Origin: Paracoccus albus
GTDB lineage: Bacteria; Pseudomonadota; Alphaproteobacteria; Rhodobacterales; Rhodobacteraceae
NCBI RefSeq assembly: GCF_027913035.1
Contig: NZ_CP115775.1
Coordinates: forward strand, 1,736,001-1,800,000
DNA: 64,000 nt
Direction of reading: 5' to 3'
Shown here: positions 1-8,496 of the stretch, piece by piece
Numbering within the stretch: position 1 is the stretch's first letter
Layout of the letters: every line of letters begins with the position of its first letter
Made by a program: the position numbers and the translations under genes
Notes under the pieces: generated by a model
Told to the model about the DNA's origin: nothing
Seen by the model: the letters and a program-made list of their open reading frames with translations, nothing else
The model's database searches: none

Positions 1-589
1 CCTGATACTGATAGCAATGCGCGACCATCGGGCCGTGCTCTGTCTCGCGGAAGAAATAGTTGAACTCATCCATCGGCCGGCTGGAGCCCATCCAGCAGAA
101 ACGGTTCGACTTCCACACCGTGCTCGGCTGGAAACCTTCCTTGTAATATTCACGGATCGCAGAGTTGATGCCATCCCCCGCAACAATCACATCGGAATCG
201 GCAAAGCGGGTTTTCAGGTTTTCCGGCCTGATCTCTACCCCGAACTCCATCTTCACGCCCAGTTCGGCGCAACGATCCTGTAAAATCGTCAGCAAGGTTT
301 GACGAGAGGTGCCGCAGAAGCCGTTGCCCCCACAGCGCATTTCCTGCCCCTTGAAATGAACGGCAACGTCATCCCAATAGGCGAATTTGTCGCGGATACG
401 TTCGAATACCGGCTTATCGCGGTTCAGGAATTCATCCAGCGTTTCATCCGAAAACACGACGCCGAAGCCGAAAGTGTCATCACGCTGGTTGCGCTCATAA
501 ACCTCGACCTCCCAGTCGGGACGCGCCTTCTTCGTCAGAAGTGCCGTATAAAGCCCGCCAGGTCCGCCACCTATCACCGTGATTTTCAA
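1..589 (-). CDS. FAD-dependent aryl-CoA monooxygenase (salicylyl-CoA 5-hydroxylase-like), partial
   Basis: Only the first 196 codons are present; the 3' part lies left of the window. The reading frame opens at a TTG (589-587) preceded by AGGAG with a 6-nt spacer. The N-terminus carries the Rossmann FAD motif GGGPGG at residues 6-11, followed by a long flavoprotein hydroxylase region with a GDG motif near residue 140. The N-terminal pattern (VIGGGPGGLY, then GFGVVFSDETL, then the HFKG segment) resembles the monooxygenase half of bifunctional salicylyl-CoA 5-hydroxylase / 2-aminobenzoyl-CoA monooxygenase-reductase proteins. Those proteins hydroxylate CoA-activated aromatics. Whether the C-terminal old-yellow-enzyme-like domain follows cannot be seen here. 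A palindrome at 658-678 sits about 70 bp upstream. The family is fairly sure; the exact substrate is not. Confidence 0.75.
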   Translation of the reverse strand, partial: MKITVIGGGPGGLYTALLTKKARPDWEVEVYERNQRDDTFGFGVVFSDETLDEFLNRDKPVFERIRDKFAYWDDVAVHFKGQEMRCGGNGFCGTSRQTLLTILQDRCAELGVKMEFGVEIRPENLKTRFADSDVIVAGDGINSAIREYYKEGFQPSTVWKSNRFCWMGSSRPMDEFNYFFRETEHGPMVAHCYQYQ

Positions 590-657
590 AGCCGTCTCCT
601 GCGAATCGAACAACCAGCACTTCGCAAGACGTACCACATTCGGGCTTCTATTTTAAG

Positions 658-678
658 TTCAAAATATCTGATTTTGAA
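658..678. promoter_or_regulatory. Palindrome TTCAAAAT-N5-ATTTTGAA, candidate operator
   Basis: The two 8-bp arms are perfect inverted repeats separated by ATCTG. They sit in an AT-rich patch about 70 bp upstream of the TTG start of the aryl-CoA monooxygenase. Aromatic-CoA catabolic genes are often controlled by MarR- or TetR-type repressors that bind such palindromes. No regulator gene is visible within the window near it, so assignment to a protein is inference. Confidence 0.4.
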
Positions 679-732
679 ATTTTCTGCCTTGGCATTAACC
701 TCTCAGACCGGACCGCCCGCCAACTACGCAAG

Positions 733-768
733 AAAAAACCCCGGCCGCATTACTGCTTTGCCGGGGTT
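733..768 (-). terminator. Rho-independent terminator of the DUF1127 gene
   Basis: Read on the minus strand, a 9-bp GC-rich stem (AACCCCGGC / GCCGGGGTT) is followed by a run of six T. It lies 28 bp after the DUF1127 stop codon. The stem is bidirectional in principle, but the T-run favours the minus strand. Confidence 0.75.
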
Positions 769-795
769 CGGTTTGGTTTCGCCGAGGCGTCTTGT

Positions 796-975
796 TCAGG
801 CACTTTTCTGCACCAGCGTCTCAATGTCGGCACGGCACAAGCCGATATCGTTCAGCTCACGCTCGGTCAGACGGTTCAGTTCGGCGCGAGTTTCGCGGCG
901 ATGCTGCCAGACGCGCAGGGCAGCGGCAATGCGCGCAAACGGGCCTTGGGCTGCGTTCATGCTAATCATGGTCAT
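796..975 (-). CDS. DUF1127 small protein (YjiS-like)
   Basis: A 59-residue basic protein whose C-terminal half has the DUF1127 signature: a W-x-x-R-R-x-x-R helix, then LNRLTERELNDIGL. The start is taken at 975 because GAGG lies 8 nt upstream; an in-frame ATG further up at 1098 would add a non-conserved leader. DUF1127 proteins in alphaproteobacteria are small, arginine-rich and often stress-induced. A Rhodobacter member (CcaF1) binds RNA. The gene is monocistronic, with its own terminator downstream. Confidence in the family is high; the function of this copy is not known. Confidence 0.8.
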   Translation of the reverse strand: MTMISMNAAQGPFARIAAALRVWQHRRETRAELNRLTERELNDIGLCRADIETLVQKSA

Positions 976-1192
976 ATCAATATCCTCACTTCCTTCTGCG
1001 CCAGGATCGGCGCTTTTCATCGAGTGAGACAAAGATAGGGTTACGCTGCAGCCGCAACCAGCCATTAAAACCGCAAAGCCGCTATGCATTCGGCTCATAA
1101 ATTACGGTTTTAATAGAATTTTAATCACGCAAACGTCACACCCGGTCGCGATCTCGGCGTATGAATGTGATCGCTATCGCTGCGCTGCAGCA

Positions 1193-1909
1193 TCACCAGT
1201 CACCCAAATGCTCCTGAAACAGGGTCAATGCTGAAACCGCAGCCGTATCTGCCCGCAAAATGCGCGGTCCAAGGCTGATCGGCGTCACGAACGTCGCGTC
1301 ACTCAGGCGCTTTCGCTCCGCGGGGGAAAAACCTCCCTCAGGTCCGATCAGCAGGGCCCATTTCCCGCGATCCAGTTGCGACAGCGTATCCGCCGGACCA
1401 AATCGCGACTCATCGGCCCAAAGGATGCGACGACTGGCATCCCAATTCTGCAAAAGGCCGGAAAGCTGTTCCATCGCCGCAACCTCCGGCACAAATGTGC
1501 CGCCGCATTGTTCGGCAGCCTCGACGGCATGGGCCTGAAGACGGTCCTGCCGGATACGTTCTGAATTGGTGAAATCCGTCTGTATCGGGACGATGCGGGA
1601 AGCGCCGAGTTCGGCCGCCTTCTCGACGATGAAATCGGTGCGGGCCTTTTTGATCGGCGCAAAAAGCAGCCAGAGATCGGGCGGGTCGAGTTGAGGCCTG
1701 ATCTGCCCCAGCAGCGACAATTCACCCCCGCGCTTTGATGCAGCGACGATCTCGGCTTCCCAGCCGCCGTCTTTACCGTTGAAAACCTCGATCACGGTGC
1801 CTGGCTTCAGCCGCATCACACCTGAAATGTAATGCGCCTGATCCGCGTTAAGCGCTACGGCTTGCCCAGAGGCAAGCGGGTGATCTATGAACAGCCTGAC
1901 TTTTGACAT
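1193..1909 (-). CDS. rsmE: 16S rRNA (uracil1498-N3)-methyltransferase RsmE
   Basis: A 238-residue protein with an N-terminal PUA-like domain and a C-terminal SPOUT methyltransferase domain. The SAM-binding knot motifs are visible as LLIGPEGGFSPAE near residues 187-199 and LGPRILRADTAA near 213-224. RsmE methylates U1498 of 16S rRNA in the assembled 30S subunit. Length and motifs are normal. The gene diverges from ubiA, with only 11 bp between the two start codons, so the promoters of each must lie inside the other gene or overlap it. Confidence 0.95.
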   Translation of the reverse strand: MSKVRLFIDHPLASGQAVALNADQAHYISGVMRLKPGTVIEVFNGKDGGWEAEIVAASKRGGELSLLGQIRPQLDPPDLWLLFAPIKKARTDFIVEKAAELGASRIVPIQTDFTNSERIRQDRLQAHAVEAAEQCGGTFVPEVAAMEQLSGLLQNWDASRRILWADESRFGPADTLSQLDRGKWALLIGPEGGFSPAERKRLSDATFVTPISLGPRILRADTAAVSALTLFQEHLGDW

Positions 1910-1920
1910 GGGATATTCCT

Positions 1921-2868
1921 ATGAAACCCGCCCTGCAAATACCAGACGCCGTGCGCGATGCCGTCAACGGAAACTGGGTCGATAACGCCGCCCCCGCACA
2001 TTGGCGGCCCTGGCTGCGGCTGAGCCGCATTGACCGGCCCATCGGAACCTGGCTGCTGCTGCTGCCCTGCTGGTGGGGCGTCGGGCTTGCGATGATGGCG
2101 ACAGGACCGCGATGGTTCGATCTGTGGATCATTATCGCCTGCGCCATCGGGGCGGTTGCGATGCGCGGTGCAGGTTGCACATGGAACGACATCACTGACC
2201 GCCATATTGACGGATCAGTGGACCGGACGGCAAAACGACCAATTCCGTCCGGACAGGTCAGTGTTCGCGGCGCGGTGATCTGGATGGTGATGCAGGCACT
2301 TATCGGACTGGTCATGCTGCTGACCCTTGGAGGTGCTGCGATCTGGCTTGGTATCCTCAGCCTGCTGCCGGTCGCGATATATCCATTTGCCAAGCGCTTT
2401 ACATGGTGGCCGCAGGTATTTCTGGGCATCGCCTTCAACTGGGGTGTGATGCTGGCATATGCGGCGCATCGCGGCGGGCTGGACTGGGCACCCATTATCG
2501 CGTGGTTCGGCGGAATAGCGTGGACGGTGTTCTACGACACGATCTATGCGCATCAGGACTACGAATACGACGCGCTGATCGGCGTGAAATCAACGGCACG
2601 GCTTTTTGGTGAGGATACCAAGAAATGGCTGACGCTTTTCGGAGCCCTGGCGCTGATCTTGCTGGCCATCGCGATCTCTGCCACCGGAACAAGCGGCACA
2701 GGCTGGATGATCGCCATGATCGGCCTTGCAGGTTTTGGCACGCATCTGCTGTGGCAGTTGCGCAAACTGGACCTCAATGATTCAGATATGCAGCTTTTTC
2801 TGTTCCGCTCAAACCGCGATGCCGGGCTTGTTCTGGCGTTTTTCCTTGTCCTTGCCGGAATCGTGTAG
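1921..2868 (+). CDS. ubiA: 4-hydroxybenzoate polyprenyltransferase UbiA
   Basis: A 315-residue membrane prenyltransferase that attaches the polyprenyl tail to 4-hydroxybenzoate in ubiquinone synthesis. Both Asp-rich Mg-diphosphate motifs are present: NDITDRHID at residues 89-97 and a second motif, DTIYAHQDYEYD, further on. About eight hydrophobic segments surround them. The ATG at 1921 was chosen over the in-frame TTG at 1903, which would overlap the rsmE start. It diverges from rsmE. Confidence 0.93.
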   Translation: MKPALQIPDAVRDAVNGNWVDNAAPAHWRPWLRLSRIDRPIGTWLLLLPCWWGVGLAMMATGPRWFDLWIIIACAIGAVAMRGAGCTWNDITDRHIDGSVDRTAKRPIPSGQVSVRGAVIWMVMQALIGLVMLLTLGGAAIWLGILSLLPVAIYPFAKRFTWWPQVFLGIAFNWGVMLAYAAHRGGLDWAPIIAWFGGIAWTVFYDTIYAHQDYEYDALIGVKSTARLFGEDTKKWLTLFGALALILLAIAISATGTSGTGWMIAMIGLAGFGTHLLWQLRKLDLNDSDMQLFLFRSNRDAGLVLAFFLVLAGIV

Positions 2869-2913
2869 CTGGCGAAGATTTACAACCTCACCGCACAAGA
2901 TTAACTCACGCAA

Positions 2914-5010
2914 ATGGCCGAGTTGAATAAATCCAGCAAAAACAGCAGATCGGAAGGACGCGCTGCCCGTGTCATCCTGACACTGTTGGCGCTTGCGACC
3001 GCCGGCGCGGCGAGTTGGGAAGTTGCCACCCGCATCGCCGCCGAAATCGAAACCCGCACCCGTTCGCAGGCGCGCGCCGCACTGACTGCAGAAGGGCAGG
3101 ACTGGGCAAGGATCACAACCGACGGATTGTCGGTCCGCCTGACGGGCACCGCCCCGGATGAGGTCGAACGTTTCCGCGCCCTCAGCGCGGTCAGCAGCCT
3201 GATCGACGATCGCCGGATCGACGACCGCATGACAGTGGCGGAACGCGCTTTACTGGAACCGCCGGATTTCACGCTGGAACTGATGCGACAGGGCCAGACG
3301 GTATCGCTGATCGGTCTGCTTCCCGCCCGCACGGATCGCGAGGCACTGGCCGAACGCCTGTCGCGCAACGATACAGAGGTCACGGATCTGACCAGCACAG
3401 CCGCCTTCCCGGCCCCTGCAAACTGGCGGCAAGCGCTAGATTTTGGCCTGCGTGCGACAGAGATACTGGAGCAGGGAACGATATCCGTCACTCCCGGAAC
3501 AGTGCGTATCGCAGCGAACGCGGCATCACCCGACGAAAAAGCCCGGATCGAGGCGGAACTGGCAGACGCGACACCAGAAGGGCTGGATGTCCGTTCCACG
3601 ATTTCGGCACCGCTGCCGGTGATTGCGCCATATCACCTGCGCATGTCACGCGAAGGCGAAACCGCAGTTCTGGAGGATTGCGCCGCCGAAACCGCGGCTG
3701 CGTCGGAACGCATTCTCGCCGCTGTGGTAGAGGCTGGCGCGAATGCGGATTCCCTTGAATGCGAACTTGGCATAGGTGCCCCGCCCGGTTGGGATGAGGC
3801 CGTGCTGGCGGCTATCGGTGCGGCTGGCGACGGGACGCTGGATATCCTTGATACAGCAGTGCGGATCACACTTCCCGCGACGACGAGCGACGATGATCTG
3901 ACCGCCACGGATGAGGCGCTGAAAGAAGCTTTGCCGGCGACGTTTTCACTGAGCCTGCAAAGGGCGGAATCGGCACCGGACGCAGGGCCGGCCCGTTTCA
4001 CAGCCGAAATCGGCGTCACGGCACCGGCAATCATCGCCGGCGTTATTCCAGATGACACGATGCGCCAGACCGTTCAGTCCCTTGCCCGCGCCCAGCTTGG
4101 CCCGATCGAGGGCGAGTTGAAGCTTGATCCGGGTGTTCCCGAAGGCTGGCCGCTGCGCGTTCTGGCTGGACTTGATGCGATGGGCGTGGTGGATCGCGGA
4201 CAACTCAGCGTCACCCAACAGCTTATCCAGGTGACCGGCGTCAGCGGCGACCAGTTCGCAACCGAAAAGGCTGTCGCAGCGCTTGCGACCCGCTTGGGCG
4301 CGGGCGCCGATTACGAACTGGCGATTGCCTATGACCGCAGGCTCGATCCGCAGATCGAACAGCCCGACGGCATCAGCTGCGTCGACCGCCTGAACACCGT
4401 GATGCTCGAATCTGAAATTGGCTTCGAGCCGGGTGGATCGGGCATCGCAGGTGACATCGGCCCTGTTCTGCGGGAAATGCGACCGATTATGGAAGATTGC
4501 GCTGACTTCCAGATTGAGATCGCAGGCCACACCGACGCGCAAGGCGGTGAAGATTCCAATATGCGCCTGTCGCTCGGTCGCGCAGAAGCCGTGCTGAACG
4601 CCATGCAAGAGGCCGATCTGCCAGTTCAGAACATGGTGGCGCAAGGATATGGTGAGACGCGCCCCATTGCCGAGAACGACACACAGGAAGGCCGCGAAGC
4701 CAATCGCCGTATCGAAATGACCCTGCTGTCACCCGACCCCGTGGCAGAGCCGCTACCGATTGCGCCCTCGACCACTGGTACCACGCCTGGCGCGGAAGCC
4801 GCGACCGAGGCATTGCTGGCGGCGATGGATAATGCGCCGGTGCCCGATCCCGATATCCCTGCAACACCGTTTGACACCGAATCCCTCGCCGTGCCGCCAC
4901 GGATAGAGCCGCCTGCGGAAGTTCTGGAGGCCACGCCAGACACACCCCGCCCACCAGACCGGCCCGAAATAGACATCGAGGTCGAGGACATCACCGAGGA
5001 GACGCAATGA
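2914..5010 (+). CDS. Large OmpA-domain envelope protein with BON-like repeats
   Basis: A 698-residue protein. Residues about 20-37 form one hydrophobic segment, probably an uncleaved anchor or signal. The middle contains repeated stretches of about 70 residues that look like BON/SPOR-type modules. Residues about 490-605 match an OmpA-C peptidoglycan-binding domain, with the GHTDAQG core, the RAEAV helix and NRRIEM at its end. The last 90 residues are Pro/Ala/Asp-rich and low complexity. It probably tethers the envelope to peptidoglycan. Its stop overlaps the start of the next gene (ATGA), so the two are translationally coupled. No specific gene name is recognised. Confidence 0.75.
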   Translation: MAELNKSSKNSRSEGRAARVILTLLALATAGAASWEVATRIAAEIETRTRSQARAALTAEGQDWARITTDGLSVRLTGTAPDEVERFRALSAVSSLIDDRRIDDRMTVAERALLEPPDFTLELMRQGQTVSLIGLLPARTDREALAERLSRNDTEVTDLTSTAAFPAPANWRQALDFGLRATEILEQGTISVTPGTVRIAANAASPDEKARIEAELADATPEGLDVRSTISAPLPVIAPYHLRMSREGETAVLEDCAAETAAASERILAAVVEAGANADSLECELGIGAPPGWDEAVLAAIGAAGDGTLDILDTAVRITLPATTSDDDLTATDEALKEALPATFSLSLQRAESAPDAGPARFTAEIGVTAPAIIAGVIPDDTMRQTVQSLARAQLGPIEGELKLDPGVPEGWPLRVLAGLDAMGVVDRGQLSVTQQLIQVTGVSGDQFATEKAVAALATRLGAGADYELAIAYDRRLDPQIEQPDGISCVDRLNTVMLESEIGFEPGGSGIAGDIGPVLREMRPIMEDCADFQIEIAGHTDAQGGEDSNMRLSLGRAEAVLNAMQEADLPVQNMVAQGYGETRPIAENDTQEGREANRRIEMTLLSPDPVAEPLPIAPSTTGTTPGAEAATEALLAAMDNAPVPDPDIPATPFDTESLAVPPRIEPPAEVLEATPDTPRPPDRPEIDIEVEDITEETQ

Positions 5011-5339
5011 CACGCGAAGACTTCATCGTCGCAACCGCCCTGATCCTGTTCGCGTCATTCGTTCTCGGCTGGTTTTCCTGCTGGCTGGTCGGTCGACTGA
5101 CACGACCGGGCCGGGCGGAGTTTGCGCGCCACAACCAGCTTACCGCGGATCTGCACGCGGCCGAAAACGCAAGGGATCAGGCGATCACGGAAGGCAAGGA
5201 ACGCGAAGCGGCGTTACACGAACGGCTGGCCTTCGCGACGAGTGAACTGACTCAGTCGAGGGCCGCACTTGCCGAGGCTTCCGTCGAAATAGAAGAGCTT
5301 CGCGACTATATCGACCGCAACCTTGGAAAACCCGTTTAG
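5007..5339 (+). CDS. Single-TM coiled-coil protein of unknown function
   Basis: A 110-residue protein starting at the ATG that overlaps the stop of the OmpA-domain gene by 4 bp. It has one transmembrane helix (residues about 8-30) and then an Ala/Glu-rich helical, coiled-coil region to residue about 102. The architecture suggests an inner-membrane anchor with a long cytoplasmic helix. I do not recognise a named family. The overlap with the preceding gene implies co-translation and probably a shared envelope role. Confidence 0.7.
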   Translation: MTREDFIVATALILFASFVLGWFSCWLVGRLTRPGRAEFARHNQLTADLHAAENARDQAITEGKEREAALHERLAFATSELTQSRAALAEASVEIEELRDYIDRNLGKPV

Positions 5340-5347
5340 GCAATAGA

Positions 5348-5378
5348 GCGCGCCGCGCAGAGGGAAGCGCGCGGCGCG
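5348..5378. terminator. GC-rich hairpin between convergent genes
   Basis: A 10-bp inverted repeat (CGCGCCGCGC / GCGCGGCGCG, loop about 10 nt) lies between the convergent coiled-coil gene and aminotransferase gene. Only a short ATTT follows, so termination strength is uncertain. Confidence 0.45.
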
Positions 5379-5400
5379 GCATTTCGGTATCCGGCCCTGA

Positions 5401-6582
5401 TCAGACGCCAGCCTCGACAATGGCACGCGCCAGAACCGGAACGCTGTCCTTGTTCAGACCCGCAATGTTCAGCCGCGAATCCCCGACCATATAGATCGCC
5501 GAGTCCTCTTTCATCCGGGCCACCTGTTCCGGCGTTGCGCCCAGACGCGAGAACATGCCGCGATGGTCGGCGATGAAGTCGAATTTATCCGTACCCGACA
5601 GGCTGCGCAGTTCTTCGGCAAGTTGCGTGCGCAGACCCAGCATGGTCAGGCGAACCTCTTCCAGTTCGGCTTTCCAGTCGGCGCTCAACGCCTCATCGGT
5701 CAGGATCGTCGAAACGATTCTTGCGCCGTGATCGGGCGGGAAACTGTAGGTCTGCCGGTTCAGATAGGCCATCGCGCCCTGCGACATCTCACGCGCCTTA
5801 TTGTCTGCGGTCAGGGCCATCAGAATGCCCGTACGCTCGCGGTAGATCCCGAAATTCTTAGAGCACGAGGCCGCAATCAGCACCTCTGGCAAGCGCTCGG
5901 CGATCATGCGCGTCGCCGCGGCATCCGCATCAAGCCCGTCGCCGAAACCTTGATAGGCCAAGTCGATCATCGGGATAGCGCCGGTTTTTTCCAGCGATGC
6001 CGCAACGGCATCCCATTGTTCTGCCGTCGGATTGGCACCGGTCGGGTTGTGGCAGCAGCCATGCAGCAGCACGACGTCGCCCTGTTTTGCTTTGCCCAGT
6101 CCTTCCAGCATCGCCTCAAAGGCAACGCCGCGCGTGTCATTGTCGAAATAGGGATATTCGACAAATTGCTGGCCCATGAATTTCAGGATCGACAGATGGT
6201 TCGGCCATGTCGGGTCCGATACGTGGATGACGGCATCGGGGTTCGCCATGCGGACCAGTTCCAGCCCCTGCCGGATCGCGCCAGTACCACCGACCGTTCC
6301 AACCGAAGCGATACGATCACCTGCCACACCGCCCAACACCATCGAGGCCATCGCATCGCGATATTCTTCGGTGCCCGCAAGGCCGGTATAGGCCTTTGTG
6401 TCCTGGCTTTCCCAAATCTTCTGCTCGGCGGCTTTGACAGCACGCATGACAGGCGTCAGCCCGGTCGGGTCCTTATAGACACCGACGCCAAGGTCGATCT
6501 TACCCTGTCTTGTGTCGGCCTTGTATTCGCCCATCAGGGCCAGGATTTTATCGGGGGCTTGTGGCTTCAGGTTGCCCAGCAT
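5401..6582 (-). CDS. Aspartate/aromatic (cysteine) aminotransferase, class I
   Basis: A 393-residue PLP aminotransferase of the AspC/TyrB type. The PLP-binding lysine is in SCSKNFG (Lys242), with GGTGA near 98-102, the HNPTG loop near 178-182 and IDLAYQGFG near 206-214. It transfers amino groups from Asp or aromatic amino acids to 2-oxoglutarate; AspC-type enzymes also transaminate cysteine to 3-mercaptopyruvate. Two adjacent ATGs (6585 and 6582) overlap the stop of the upstream sulfurtransferase. The second was chosen because it gives the usual MLxNLKPQ N-terminus and a 7-nt spacing from GGAG. Coupling to the sulfurtransferase suggests a role in cysteine catabolism. Confidence 0.88.
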   Translation of the reverse strand: MLGNLKPQAPDKILALMGEYKADTRQGKIDLGVGVYKDPTGLTPVMRAVKAAEQKIWESQDTKAYTGLAGTEEYRDAMASMVLGGVAGDRIASVGTVGGTGAIRQGLELVRMANPDAVIHVSDPTWPNHLSILKFMGQQFVEYPYFDNDTRGVAFEAMLEGLGKAKQGDVVLLHGCCHNPTGANPTAEQWDAVAASLEKTGAIPMIDLAYQGFGDGLDADAAATRMIAERLPEVLIAASCSKNFGIYRERTGILMALTADNKAREMSQGAMAYLNRQTYSFPPDHGARIVSTILTDEALSADWKAELEEVRLTMLGLRTQLAEELRSLSGTDKFDFIADHRGMFSRLGATPEQVARMKEDSAIYMVGDSRLNIAGLNKDSVPVLARAIVEAGV

Positions 6583-7436
6583 CATGCGTCTCCGGTTGCG
6601 ATCTTGCTGTCTGGATGGGCGCCCCATTCGGTCCAGGAACCATCATAGAGCGCGTGATTGCGATGCCCCAGCCTCTCCAGGGCAAGCGAAAGCGAGGCGG
6701 CGGTGATCCCCGACCCGCACGTCGTAATGACGGGACGCGACAGATCCACCGACGCATCGTCGAATTGGGCGCGCAGGGCATCCCCGGATTTCATCGTTCC
6801 GTCCTCATTATAGAGCCGATCGAATGGCAGGTTCTTCGCACCGGGCATATGACCGGAGCGCAAACCCTCGCGCGGCTCTGGCGCTTCACCGCGAAAGCGT
6901 GGCGCGGCGCGGGCATCCACGATCTCATGCGTGCCCAGCTGTGACGCGGATGCGACCTCTTCACGATTTCGCACCAGTGCCGCATCGCGACTGGCCTGCA
7001 CATCTTCACCGAGAAGGCCGGTAACATCCGCCGTCACGGGCCGGTTCTCTGCCAGCCACTTGCCCAATCCGCCATCAAGGACGGCGACATTGGAAAACCC
7101 CATCAAGCGGAACGTCCACCACGCCCGCGCAGCACTGCGTGTGGCGGCATGGTCATAGATCACCACCTGCTGACCGGGCCCAATACCCATCTGACCGACC
7201 TTCCCGGCAAAAACCGCGGGTGAGGGTGCCATGTGCGGCAGATCGCTGTCAGGATCGGAAATGGCGTCGATGTCGAAGAACTGCGCACCGGGAATGTGGC
7301 GTTCATCAAATTCCGCTTGGGCATCCCGGCCTGCGGCAGGCATATGCCAGCTTGCATCAAGTATACGAATATCCGCATCACCCAGCCGCGCCGCCAGCCA
7401 GTCCGTTGAAACCAGCGTTTTCGGGTCATCAGTCAT
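6582..7436 (-). CDS. sseA: 3-mercaptopyruvate sulfurtransferase (two rhodanese domains)
   Basis: A 284-residue tandem rhodanese. The first, inactive domain covers residues about 8-135 and the second about 165-280. The active-site loop is CGSGIT with Cys240, which matches the mercaptopyruvate sulfurtransferase type (CGSGVT) rather than thiosulfate rhodanese (CRxGxR). The enzyme moves sulfur from 3-mercaptopyruvate to thiols or cyanide. The start at 7436 has an AGGAAGGG region upstream; longer in-frame extensions lack family similarity. Its stop overlaps the start of the aminotransferase, giving a two-gene cysteine to mercaptopyruvate to persulfide unit. Confidence 0.9.
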   Translation of the reverse strand: MTDDPKTLVSTDWLAARLGDADIRILDASWHMPAAGRDAQAEFDERHIPGAQFFDIDAISDPDSDLPHMAPSPAVFAGKVGQMGIGPGQQVVIYDHAATRSAARAWWTFRLMGFSNVAVLDGGLGKWLAENRPVTADVTGLLGEDVQASRDAALVRNREEVASASQLGTHEIVDARAAPRFRGEAPEPREGLRSGHMPGAKNLPFDRLYNEDGTMKSGDALRAQFDDASVDLSRPVITTCGSGITAASLSLALERLGHRNHALYDGSWTEWGAHPDSKIATGDA

Positions 7437-7615
7437 ACGCGTGCCCTTCCTGCTGCGGTTCATGCCGATCCGATCTATCGCTGACGCCAAGTAGGAGCAA
7501 GCTTTATAAGGCAAAACGTCGGTCCCGCGTTGCACCGGGGCTGCGCGGAAGAGTGCAATCCACCACAACCGCGCGTCTTTACTTCCCGCCGACGCGCCCC
7601 TATCTCTGCGCGATC

Positions 7616-8092
7616 ATGGCCAAGAAAAACGACGATCCGAATTACAAAGTCATTGCGGAAAACCGCCGCGCGCGCTTCGATTACTTCATCGAAAGCGATC
7701 TGGAGGTTGGCATCATCCTGACCGGGTCCGAGGTGAAGTCGCTGCGCACAGGCCAGTCCAACATCGCCGAAAGCTATGCCTCGGTTGAGGATGGGGAGCT
7801 TTGGCTGATCAATTCTTACATCGCCACCTACCTGCAAGCCGGCGTTTTCGGGCATGAGGAACGCCGTCGCCGCAAATTGCTGGTTTCAAAAAAGGAATTG
7901 GCGCGACTATGGGCTGCCATCGGGCGTGACGGCATGACGCTTGTTCCGCTGGTGATGTATTTCAACCATCGCGGCCTGGTGAAGCTGAAGATCGGCATCG
8001 CCAAAGGTAAAAAGGTCGCCGACAAGCGCGAAACCTCTGCCAAGCGCGACTGGAACCGGCAGAAGCAACGTCTGCTGAAGCAAAACCTGTAA
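7616..8092 (+). CDS. smpB: SsrA-binding protein SmpB
   Basis: A 158-residue protein required for trans-translation: it binds tmRNA and delivers it to stalled ribosomes. The core has the family pattern: [13 protein letters not shown] near 13-25, [13 protein letters not shown] near 30-42 and the Lys/Arg-rich C-terminal tail KRDWNRQK. The start at 7616 was chosen because the protein then begins MAKK, as usual, whereas upstream in-frame codons have no family similarity. It is a single gene between convergent or divergent neighbours. Confidence 0.95.
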   Translation: MAKKNDDPNYKVIAENRRARFDYFIESDLEVGIILTGSEVKSLRTGQSNIAESYASVEDGELWLINSYIATYLQAGVFGHEERRRRKLLVSKKELARLWAAIGRDGMTLVPLVMYFNHRGLVKLKIGIAKGKKVADKRETSAKRDWNRQKQRLLKQNL

Positions 8093-8110
8093 TGAGGCAG
8101 CAGATCGGTT

Positions 8111-8133
8111 TGCGCCCGGCATCAACGGGCGCA
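8111..8133 (+). terminator. Hairpin downstream of smpB, weak terminator candidate
   Basis: Perfect 8-bp arms TGCGCCCG / CGGGCGCA with a 7-nt loop begin 18 bp after the smpB stop. No T-run follows, so this may be a Rho-assisted or mRNA-end hairpin rather than a strong intrinsic terminator. Confidence 0.35.
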
Positions 8134-8159
8134 GCCCCGCCGGCCCCTTCAACACCCGC

Positions 8160-8495
8160 TCAATGCCCGCGCTTTTGTCGGATACGCAGCGTGATGCGCT
8201 GACGGATCTCGGCGTCTTCCTCGGCCAACGCGGACATCAGCGCCTGCATTTCACCACGAAGCCCATGCACCTCGTCCAGCGTCGACATCATGAGCGTTAG
8301 CGCTTCGCCGTCCAAACCGTAATCTTCGGTAAGGCTGCACAAAAGCTGCGCACGTGCGCGGTCCACGTCGCGATAGCTGTCACCCGCATCAGACATGACT
8401 GGCTGAATTACCCTCAATTCGACATAGCGAGCCAGCCGGGGGGCGGTAAGATCCTCTATTGCGGCGATAAGTTCCTCGGCGGTATAGCGTGCCAT
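8160..8495 (-). CDS. cbpM: Chaperone modulator CbpM
   Basis: A 111-residue, mostly helical protein with the MerR-like CbpM pattern: YTAEELIAAI at the N-terminus, then ARYVELRVIQP and a long helical dimerisation region. CbpM binds the J-domain of CbpA and inhibits its co-chaperone activity. The ATG at 8495 begins one base after the TAG of the J-protein gene, so the two are a tight operon. That pairing supports the call more strongly than the sequence alone. Confidence 0.8.
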   Translation of the reverse strand: MARYTAEELIAAIEDLTAPRLARYVELRVIQPVMSDAGDSYRDVDRARAQLLCSLTEDYGLDGEALTLMMSTLDEVHGLRGEMQALMSALAEEDAEIRQRITLRIRQKRGH

Positions 8496-8496
8496 C

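Noticed and set aside
6510..7158. Plus-strand frames within the sulfurtransferase
   Set aside because: Antisense shadows; the minus-strand gene has the catalytic Cys loop and conserved start.
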